In this document: one piece after another, positions 7,013 through 13,186 of the stretch
How the letters are laid out: each line of letters begins with the position of its first letter
How positions within the stretch are numbered: the stretch's first letter is position 1
Source: CAYHZL01 sp964361075
Lineage (GTDB): Bacteria; Bacteroidota; Ignavibacteria; UBA10030; UBA8401
Assembly: GCA_964361075.1 (NCBI GenBank)
Contig: CAYHZL010000073.1
Span: 1-15,718 of the forward strand
Direction: 5' to 3'
Length of the DNA: 15,718 bases
Notes under the pieces: model-generated
Told to the model about the DNA's origin: nothing
What the model saw: the letters and a program-made list of their open reading frames with translations, nothing else
Databases searched by the model: none
Program-made: the position numbers and the translations under genes

Positions 7013-7903
7013 TTGATCAGCGTCAGAAAATTATTTCATGTAATTTTTTTTGCCACAATTCTTTTTGCACCGAACGAATGCAGGACTCAATCGGCGATTC
7101 GCGATTCAACATCTTCGCTTCCTTCTTTTTTCAATCGGAAAAATGTTGTTACCTACGGCATCATCGGTTTCAGTGCGGCAACTATTTTTGTTGAATACAA
7201 TTGGTGGTGGAAAGGCGATTATCATTCATTTGTTTTTCAACCTCAAGGCTGGTACGGTGATCATAGTTTAGGTGTTGATAAAACCGGACATTTCTATACT
7301 TCATATTTTATTTTTGGGTTCATTCATGATGCATTGAAGTGGGCTGGTGCGGATGAAAAAACTAACACATTGTTGAGTATTGCAATTCCTGTTTTTCATG
7401 CGGTCTCTGTTGAAATCGGCGACGGATATTCCAGTTACCGGTTTGATCCGAATGATTTAACTACGAATCTTGCCGGCGTTGCGTACGGTTATGCACAAAC
7501 GCAAATTCCGGTATTGAAAAATTTTAATTTCAAATTCAGTTACTATCCTTCCGGACTTGTGCCGTTCGATAAAAACTGGGACCTTGCCGGCGATTATGAC
7601 GGGCATATTTATTGGCTTTCGTGCAATGTGCATGATGTCCTTCCGCAAACGTGGCAACAGTACTGGCCCCGTTTTCTTACTCTGGCGGCTGGCTACGGCG
7701 CCAACAATATTTCTCGCGGAACATCAGGCGAAACATTTAGAAAATTTGCAATCGGTTTTGATTACAACATCAACGAACTTCCGCTTACAGGTGACACGTG
7801 GGATATGGTGAAAAATATTTTTGATAAATTTCATTTTCCTGCACCTGGCATTCGGTTTATTGAACAACATCCGGCTGAAGTAAAACCATTATTGTTGAAT
7901 TAA
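7013..7903 (+). CDS. Exported or membrane DUF2279/VanZ-like protein (module copy 1, second gene)
   Basis: The product is 296 residues. The N-terminus is hydrophobic (about 7-20) and probably a signal peptide. The conserved core is EYNWWWKGDY (61-70), GVDKTGHFYTSY (87-98), SVEIGDGYSSYRFDPNDLTTN (132-152, with E134, D137, D148 and N152). The spacing DK..H, E..D, D...N..G resembles DUF2279 and the VanZ-like fold, whose roles are poorly known. The start is a TTG directly after the upstream stop; GGAGTAT at 7003-7009, inside the last codons of the upstream gene, gives ideal spacing of 3 bp. The C-terminus (FPAPGIRFIEQ) is near-identical to that of the paralogue at 8729-9577. Translational coupling to the preceding gene is likely. 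Function unknown. Confidence 0.7.
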   Translation: MISVRKLFHVIFFATILFAPNECRTQSAIRDSTSSLPSFFNRKNVVTYGIIGFSAATIFVEYNWWWKGDYHSFVFQPQGWYGDHSLGVDKTGHFYTSYFIFGFIHDALKWAGADEKTNTLLSIAIPVFHAVSVEIGDGYSSYRFDPNDLTTNLAGVAYGYAQTQIPVLKNFNFKFSYYPSGLVPFDKNWDLAGDYDGHIYWLSCNVHDVLPQTWQQYWPRFLTLAAGYGANNISRGTSGETFRKFAIGFDYNINELPLTGDTWDMVKNIFDKFHFPAPGIRFIEQHPAEVKPLLLN

Positions 7904-7906
7904 CAC

Positions 7907-8710
7907 ATGAAAAAATATTTCATCATACTTGTTTTTCTTGCGCGCACCATATCAGCGCAAACTAATTTCTCCATGTTTCCGCAGAAAAATCTTGTTCCGC
8001 AATTTACAGCAAATGCAACTGCACACCGCATGTCGTTTGAAAAAAATATCAAAATTAATAATTTTTTCGGAAGCATCGGCACTATTCGTCCGCTTGTACT
8101 GGCGGAATTTGGTTCTACCAAAGCTGAAGCAAGTATTGCCGGTTCGATGCACACCACATTGCAAAAATCGCCCGGACATTGGCAAGTGATTGACGTTGCC
8201 TTTTTTGTAGATGTGTTATTCGATGTCGCACTTACACCGACAACACAAATCCGTTTTGGTCCCGGACATACAAGCCACCATCTTGCCGATGATGCATTCG
8301 AACTTTTGAATTATAAAAAATCTATAAACTACGTCCGCGATTATTATCAGCTTTTTGCAATACAGCACATAAATTTTTTGAATGGATTTGTGTACAGCGG
8401 CGCATTTTACAATTATATTTTCCGCATTGATTCTGTTCGTGTTGATACGTGGATTTTTCAAGTCGGCGCTGAATTATTTAACACACATATTTCGCAAAAT
8501 ATATTTTTCTATACCGGTTTTGATGTGAAATTTCATGGCGAATTAGAATACGGTACGTCGCAGAATTACCAAATCGGAATTAAATACGAACAAGGCGACA
8601 GACGAGCTATCCGTTTTGCTTATAATTATCATACAGGATTAGAAGAACGCGGACAATTTTTCCGCGATAGAACTTCTACCAATACACTTGGCTTTTATGT
8701 TGACTTCTAA
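7907..8710 (+). CDS. Exported outer-membrane-like protein, DUF1207-like (module copy 2, first gene)
   Basis: The 267-residue paralogue of the protein at 6188-7012 has a signal peptide (1-18, ending TISAQ). It keeps RFGPGHTSHHLADDA, INYVRDYYQLFA, YGTSQNYQIGIKY and LEERGQFFRD, and ends in LGFYVDF with the terminal Phe typical of outer-membrane beta-barrels. It starts 3 bp after the first module with ATGAAAAAATATTTC, so all four genes probably form one transcript. The two paralogues differ most in the region after the signal peptide, as expected for an old duplication rather than a recent one. The biological role is unknown. The stop at 8708-8710 is followed immediately, and in frame, by the coding sequence of the next gene. 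Confidence 0.75.
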   Translation: MKKYFIILVFLARTISAQTNFSMFPQKNLVPQFTANATAHRMSFEKNIKINNFFGSIGTIRPLVLAEFGSTKAEASIAGSMHTTLQKSPGHWQVIDVAFFVDVLFDVALTPTTQIRFGPGHTSHHLADDAFELLNYKKSINYVRDYYQLFAIQHINFLNGFVYSGAFYNYIFRIDSVRVDTWIFQVGAELFNTHISQNIFFYTGFDVKFHGELEYGTSQNYQIGIKYEQGDRRAIRFAYNYHTGLEERGQFFRDRTSTNTLGFYVDF

Positions 8711-8728
8711 AAAAAATATTTTCTTTCG

Positions 8729-9577
8729 GTGTTGTTATTCTTTTCAATTCAAACATTAGATGCACAACAAGAATTTTCGAAAGACAATATTCAGCCGACT
8801 CTGTTTGGTGTACCGCGAAAGCCGGTCGTTGCAACTGCGCTCGTGCTTCATTCAGCATACACATTCTACATTGAATATCAATGGTGGTGGAAAGGTGAGT
8901 ATAAACCGTTCGCTATTCAGTCGGAAGGATTTCTTAACGATTACAGTCTTGGTATTGACAAGTTCGGACATTTCTATACTCCGTATGCAATTTTTTCCGG
9001 TGTCTATCAAATTATGACATGGGGCGGGTTTGATGAATCAACTGTACTATGGACAAGCATCAGCATTCCGGCTTTTCATGCACTCACTGTTGAAATCGGC
9101 GATGGATTTACACGCTATCAATTTGCACCGGATGATTTGTTATTCAACGCATTAGGAATATCATACGGTGTATTGCAGCTTCACTATCCGGTGTTGCAGA
9201 ATTTTGTTTTCAAGTGGAGCTATTTTCCAACAACACATTTGGAAAAAAAATTTAATCTGACGAACGATTATGATGGACATATTTATTGGCTTGCGTTGAA
9301 CGTGCACAATCTTCTTCCAAAAGATTACAAAAATCTCTGGCCTAAATATTTAAATCTTGCTGTCGGTTATGGAGCAAAAAATGCTTCGGTGGGTTCGAGC
9401 GAACCAATAGTGAGGAAATTTGCTATTGGATTAGATTACAATCTGCTTTCACTTCCCATTACCGGAGAGACGTGGGACGTCGCAAAAAATATTTTTGATA
9501 AATTTCATTATCCTGCACCGGGCATTCGCTTTATTGAAAATCAGCCGGCAGAAGCGAAGCTCTTTCTGTTGAATTAA
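8729..9577 (+). CDS. DUF2279/VanZ-like protein (module copy 2, second gene); start codon uncertain
   Basis: From the first in-frame start (GTG 8729) the product is 282 residues. It is a paralogue of the protein at 7013-7903, with YIEYQWWWKGEY, GIDKFGHFYTPY, TVEIGDGFTRYQFAPDD, DYDGHIYWLALNVHNLLP and FHYPAPGIRFIEN conserved. Starting at GTG leaves an unusually short signal peptide (MLLFFSIQTLDAQQ) with no basic residues. The six codons upstream (8711-8728) read KKYFLS in the same frame, exactly what a normal MKKYFLS signal peptide would contain, but no start codon precedes them, only the upstream TAA. The start may therefore be damaged, or two bases may be missing (see findings). No Shine-Dalgarno sequence precedes 8729. 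The function is unknown. Confidence 0.65.
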   Translation: MLLFFSIQTLDAQQEFSKDNIQPTLFGVPRKPVVATALVLHSAYTFYIEYQWWWKGEYKPFAIQSEGFLNDYSLGIDKFGHFYTPYAIFSGVYQIMTWGGFDESTVLWTSISIPAFHALTVEIGDGFTRYQFAPDDLLFNALGISYGVLQLHYPVLQNFVFKWSYFPTTHLEKKFNLTNDYDGHIYWLALNVHNLLPKDYKNLWPKYLNLAVGYGAKNASVGSSEPIVRKFAIGLDYNLLSLPITGETWDVAKNIFDKFHYPAPGIRFIENQPAEAKLFLLN

Positions 9578-9582
9578 TGCAA

Positions 9583-9721
9583 GGACATCTCTAAAAACCT
9601 AAAAAAAATTGTCATTGCGAGCCGTTCTTTGGCGAAGCAATCTCGTTTTTTCTTTTTAATTGAAAGATTGCTTCGGTCGCTTCGCTCCCTCGCAATGACG
9701 ACGATGTTTTTAGAGATGTCC
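9583..9721. repeat. 139-bp element with 16-bp terminal inverted repeats, copy B
   Basis: The left arm GGACATCTCTAAAAAC (9583-9598) and right arm GTTTTTAGAGATGTCC (9706-9721) are a perfect inverted repeat and match the arms at 2321 and 2444. The flanks GCAA (9579-9582) and GCAA (9722-9725) form a possible 4-bp target duplication. The interior is a different palindrome: GTCATTGCGAG (9611-9621) with CTCGCAATGAC (9689-9699), and GAAGCAATCT (9634-9643) with AGATTGCTTC (9665-9674), a repeat type seen in many bacterial genomes. It lies 5 bp after a stop codon, as does copy A (6 bp). Confidence 0.8.
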
Positions 9722-9766
9722 GCAACTCATTATTTTTCTGAGCGTATATGTGAAGTAACTTATGCA

Positions 9767-10573
9767 ATGAACATGAAATTATTGTTACTCGTTATCATAT
9801 CAACGGTAGTATGTGCGCAACAATCAACAGTGATGATTATTGCGCATCACGGTGCGTCATCATCTGCGCCGGAAAACACGCTTGCTGCATTTCGTAAAGC
9901 GATAGAACAAGGCGCCGATGCCGTTGTGGTGGATGTTCGACAAACAAAAGATGAGCATCTGGTAGCATTGCACGATGCAACAATTGACCGCACAACAAAT
10001 GGCGAGGGGTATATTTCCGATTACAAGTTGAAACAAATCCAAAAACTTGATGCCGGCAGTTGGTTCAACGACGCATTTTCTAACGAACACATTCCTACCT
10101 TTGATGAAGTCTGTGCCGTTCTTTCACCATCAACTAAAATTATTATTGAAATTCGCGACGGCTCTTCTGTCTATCCAAACATCGAACAACATGTACTCGA
10201 TGCAATAAAAAAAAATAATATCGAGCAGCGTGCATGTATTAAATCGTTCGATATTGCTATCCTCAAAAAATGCCGGCAGTTGTATTCTAAAATTCCTCTC
10301 ATTTATAGTTACACGTTTCACATTCCTCTGCTCAATATCATTGTTGATAAAGGTGTTTCTCTTGGCAGTGTCTTTGATATTGATGCAGAATATTTACAGC
10401 CGTACAAATTATTATTAACTGCTTCATTTGTTTCCAAAGCACAAAAAAGAAATTATAGAATTATTGCATGGGGCGTGGAAACAAAAGAATCCGTTCGTGA
10501 AGCGCTTGAACTCGGCGTTGATGCGATTGAAACTGAATCGCCGTTGATGGTAAAGAAAATGATCGCAAAATAA
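9767..10573 (+). CDS. Exported glycerophosphodiester phosphodiesterase (GDPD) family protein with altered active site
   Basis: The 268-residue product has a short signal peptide (about 1-18, ending in VVCAQQ) and a GDPD TIM-barrel. Family members release sn-glycerol-3-phosphate from glycerophosphodiesters. The barrel landmarks are AHHGASSSAPENT (26-38), VVVDVRQTKDEHLVALHD (53-70), IIIEIR (125-130) and the C-terminal IIAWGVET...GVDAIETESP. Both catalytic histidines (H27, H69), D56 and E128 are kept. Three usual positions differ: Arg after the first His is H28, the metal-binding Glu of ExD is V54, and the Lys of EIK is R130. The start at ATG 9767 (or 9773) is chosen; further upstream the frame runs into the repeat element. 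Activity on ordinary substrates is uncertain. Confidence 0.85.
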   Translation: MNMKLLLLVIISTVVCAQQSTVMIIAHHGASSSAPENTLAAFRKAIEQGADAVVVDVRQTKDEHLVALHDATIDRTTNGEGYISDYKLKQIQKLDAGSWFNDAFSNEHIPTFDEVCAVLSPSTKIIIEIRDGSSVYPNIEQHVLDAIKKNNIEQRACIKSFDIAILKKCRQLYSKIPLIYSYTFHIPLLNIIVDKGVSLGSVFDIDAEYLQPYKLLLTASFVSKAQKRNYRIIAWGVETKESVREALELGVDAIETESPLMVKKMIAK

Positions 10574-10589
10574 TTTCCTTCGAAAAAAA

Positions 10590-10622
10590 TTTGGCTACTC
10601 TTTCCGAAAAATCGTATCTTAT
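10590..10622 (+). promoter_or_regulatory. Possible Bacteroidota-type promoter of the lipoprotein FKBP gene
   Basis: TTTG at 10590-10593 is followed 21 bp later by TATCTTAT (10615-10622), a fair match to the Bacteroidota TTTG-N19-21-TAnnTTTG pattern. It sits between the GDPD stop (10573) and the FKBP start (10667), giving a leader of roughly 40 bases. This is a pattern match only. Confidence 0.45.
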
Positions 10623-10666
10623 TCACGCTTAAAAATTTTTCATCCACCAACACAGAAAGAACTTTC

Positions 10667-11378
10667 ATGAAACAATTTCTCCTCGCATCATTGTGTCTCG
10701 CACTTCTTGCGTGCAACAATCAAAACGGAAAAAAAGCTGAACTTAAAACTGATAAAGACAGCGTGAGCTACAGTATCGGACTTGATATTGGTACAACATT
10801 AAAGCGACAGGATATTACCATTGAACCTGATGCATTTCTTCAGGGATTGAAAGATGCAGCCGACACTTCCGCAAAACGATTGATGACGGAAGATCAAATT
10901 CGAACAACGATGATGGCATTCCAACAAAAAATGATGGCGCAGGCGCAGGCAAAAATGCAAGAGCGCGGCGGCAAAGCAAAAGTTGAAAGCGAAAAATTTC
11001 TTATTGAAAATAAAACCAAGCCGGGTGTTATTACAACAGCAAGCGGATTGCAGNNNNNNNNNNGGATTGCAGTATAAAGTTATTACCATGGGAACAGGAA
11101 AAAAACCAAAAGCAACGAACGAAGTAAAAGTGCATTACAGAGGAACTTTGGTTGACGGAACTGAATTTGACAATTCACACAAACGCGGCGAGCCGGTAAC
11201 GCTTCCGGTAAGTGGTGTCATTCCTGCGTGGACCGAAGCATTGCAATTAATGCCTGTCGGTTCAAAATGGATGCTGTATGTTCCGGCACAACTTGGCTAC
11301 GGCGATCGTCCCGCAGGACAAATTCCCCCGGGCTCCGTGTTAATTTTTGAAGTAGAACTTCTCGCAATCCAAAAATAA
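10667..11378 (+). CDS. FKBP-type peptidyl-prolyl isomerase lipoprotein, interrupted only by an artificial N gap
   Basis: MKQFLLASLCLALLACNNQN has a lipobox (LLAC, Cys16), so this is a lipoprotein anchored by Cys16. An FKBP_N helical domain (about residues 28-115) is followed by an FKBP_C domain with HYRGTLVDGTEFDNS, SGVIPAWTEALQLMPVGS, YGDRPAGQIPPGS and FEVELL. Ten Ns (11054-11063) sit at the domain junction. The same nine bases GGATTGCAG lie on both sides of the Ns (11045-11053, 11064-11072). Removing the Ns and one copy (19 bases) restores a single frame of 230 residues, reading TTASGLQYKV, exactly as in the paralogue (TASGLQYKI). The break is therefore an assembly artefact, not a frameshift mutation. 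Likely role: proline isomerase and chaperone for envelope proteins. Confidence 0.9.
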
Positions 11379-11428
11379 TTTTTAAGATAAATGTTTTCAA
11401 TAATTTCCTATAAAACACAAAAAACATA

Positions 11429-11480
11429 GCCACAGATTAATCGTTTAAATTTTTCAATCGAAAATCTGTGAATCTGTGGC
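11429..11480. repeat. Short palindromic repeat of the CCACAGATT/AATCTGTGG type
   Basis: GCCACAGATT (11429-11438) and AATCTGTGGC (11471-11480) form a perfect 10-bp inverted repeat around an AT-rich loop that contains another AAATCTGTG (11462-11470). This palindrome type is common between genes in FCB genomes. It lies 51 bp after the FKBP stop. Confidence 0.6.
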
Positions 11481-11487
11481 ATATTTT

Positions 11488-11521
11488 TTTGAATGAGTAG
11501 TTACAAAAATACGTATATTGT
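11488..11521 (+). promoter_or_regulatory. Possible promoter upstream of the prfC leader hairpin
   Basis: TTTG at 11488-11491 and TATATTGT at 11514-11521, 22 bp apart, resemble a Bacteroidota promoter. Transcription would start around 11525-11530, just before the hairpin at 11535, and would run through it to reach prfC. The TTTG belongs to a short motif (TTTTTTGAAT ... GTAGTTAC) that is shared with both large repeat copies. Confidence 0.35.
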
Positions 11522-11534
11522 AACGTGAATCTTG

Positions 11535-11571
11535 GAGATGTAATTCGCATACGAGTTACATCTCTTTTTTT
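11535..11571 (+). terminator. Terminator- or attenuator-like hairpin just before prfC
   Basis: A perfect 9-bp stem GAGATGTAA (11535-11543) and TTACATCTC (11556-11564) with a 12-nt loop is followed by seven Ts (11565-11571). It ends only 20 bp before the prfC ATG. It could end transcription from the FKBP gene, or act as an attenuator for a promoter upstream. There is too little room for a normal promoter between it and prfC. Confidence 0.75.
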
Positions 11572-11591
11572 ATAGCACAGTTGTAAATACA

Positions 11592-13169
11592 ATGAATCCA
11601 ATTCTTCCTCGACGAACATTTGCAATTATTTCTCATCCCGATGCGGGCAAGACCACGCTGACGGAAAAATTTCTTCTCTACGGCGGTGCCGTGCAGCTTG
11701 CCGGCTCCGTGACCGCGCGAAAAAATCAGCGCCAGTCAACTTCCGACTGGATGGAACTGGAACGCAAGCGCGGCATTTCCATCAGCTCCACCGTACTGCA
11801 ATTTGATTACAACGGCTATCGCATCAACTTGCTCGATACGCCGGGTCATCAGGATTTTTCTGAAGACACGTACCGCGTGCTCACGGCAGTGGATGCCGTC
11901 ATCATGGTGATTGATGCGGCAAAAGGTATTGAAACGCAGACGAGAAAATTATTTGATGTCTGCCGAATGCGCGGCATTCCGATTTTTACTTTCATGAATA
12001 AATTGGATCATGAAACACGCGATCCGCTTGAACTTGTTGACGAACTCGAAAGCGTACTGCAGATCGGTGCGTATGCGATGAACTGGCCGCTCGGACAAGG
12101 CGGACGGTTTCGCGGTGTGTTCGATCGCCGTGAGAAGCAGGTTCATCTTTTCGAAAAAACTACCGGCGGCATGTACCGCGCGCCGGTTTCTATTGCGGAT
12201 ATTTCTGAGCCAATTGTGCGCGAACAATTGGATGATGCAACCTACGCGCGTGTGGTGGACGAATTAGCAATGCTTCACGGCGCGGGAGAAGAATTTAATC
12301 ACGAAGCGGTGTTGGCAGGAAAACAAACGCCGGTGTTCTTCGGCAGTGCGCGAAATAATTTTGGCGTGCAGTTGCTGCTCGATAATTTTTTAAAATATTC
12401 TATTGAACCAACACCGCGCGCAAGTTCTATCGGCGTCATTGAACCATCGCGCGAAACATTTTCCGGATTTGTTTTTAAGATTCAGGCAAACATGGATCCG
12501 CGACATCGCGATCGCATTGCATTTGTCCGCATCTGTTCGGGAAAATTTTCCCGCGATATGTCGGCAATTCATTCACGCACCGGAAAAAAAATTCGTCTTT
12601 CCAACGCGGCAAAATTATTCGGTCAGTCGCGCGAAACAGTTGATGAAGGATATCCGGGCGATATCATCGGCTTGGTCGGGCATGGCGATTTCGGTATCGG
12701 CGATACGCTCAGCGAAGATCCTTCGATTGTGTTTCATGAAATTCCGCGCTTCTCGCCGGAATGTTTTGCGATGCTGCACAATCCTGTTCCCGCAAACTAC
12801 AAAAAATTTCGCGACGGACTCGATCAATTGATGCAGGAAGGTGTTGTGCAATTACTGCAACTGAAATTTTCCGGTATTAAAGCCCCCGTGCTTGCGGCAG
12901 TTGGTCCGTTACAGTTTGAAGTAGTGCAGTATCGTTTGGAAAATGAATACAACGCGCCGACTCGTATCGAACAGGCAGAGTGGAAACATTTGCGCTGGGC
13001 ACATCCTTCACACGATGAAAAATTTTTGCAGTCGCTTCTGCTTCCCACAGGCGCAGTCATTGCAGAAGATGGCGAAGGCAAACTGGCTATTTTATTTACA
13101 ACAGATTATTCGTTAAATTATTTTGTTGAAAAAAATCCTGACCTCAAACTTGCAAAACAATCGTGGTAG
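11592..13169 (+). CDS. prfC: Peptide chain release factor 3 (RF3)
   Basis: RF3 is the cytoplasmic translational GTPase that recycles RF1/RF2 from ribosomes after termination and assists post-peptidyl-transfer quality control. The 525-residue product has normal length. The GTPase motifs are G1 SHPDAGKT (14-21), switch region SDWMELERKRGISISS (51-66), G3 DTPGH (82-86) and G4 NKLD (136-139), followed by the RF3-type second and third domains (VGPLQFEVVQYRLENEYNAP near the C-terminal third). The start is ATG 11592 (MNPILPRRTFAIIS), matching the family N-terminus. No Shine-Dalgarno sequence is visible, which is common in the FCB group. A strong hairpin with a T-run ends 20 bp upstream. The next gene follows 17 bp after the stop, so the two are probably co-transcribed. 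Confidence 0.97.
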   Translation: MNPILPRRTFAIISHPDAGKTTLTEKFLLYGGAVQLAGSVTARKNQRQSTSDWMELERKRGISISSTVLQFDYNGYRINLLDTPGHQDFSEDTYRVLTAVDAVIMVIDAAKGIETQTRKLFDVCRMRGIPIFTFMNKLDHETRDPLELVDELESVLQIGAYAMNWPLGQGGRFRGVFDRREKQVHLFEKTTGGMYRAPVSIADISEPIVREQLDDATYARVVDELAMLHGAGEEFNHEAVLAGKQTPVFFGSARNNFGVQLLLDNFLKYSIEPTPRASSIGVIEPSRETFSGFVFKIQANMDPRHRDRIAFVRICSGKFSRDMSAIHSRTGKKIRLSNAAKLFGQSRETVDEGYPGDIIGLVGHGDFGIGDTLSEDPSIVFHEIPRFSPECFAMLHNPVPANYKKFRDGLDQLMQEGVVQLLQLKFSGIKAPVLAAVGPLQFEVVQYRLENEYNAPTRIEQAEWKHLRWAHPSHDEKFLQSLLLPTGAVIAEDGEGKLAILFTTDYSLNYFVEKNPDLKLAKQSW

Positions 13170-13186
13170 AGAGGAACGCGAACTCT

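Noticed and set aside
9629..9766. Upstream in-frame extension of the GDPD protein
   Set aside because: It translates the interior and right arm of the repeat element and places about 46 unrelated residues before a good signal peptide; the start at 9767 is better.
10667..11378. Frameshifted FKBP pseudogene or two separate genes
   Set aside because: The frame break is fully explained by the 10 Ns plus a 9-bp duplicated overlap; one intact gene results.
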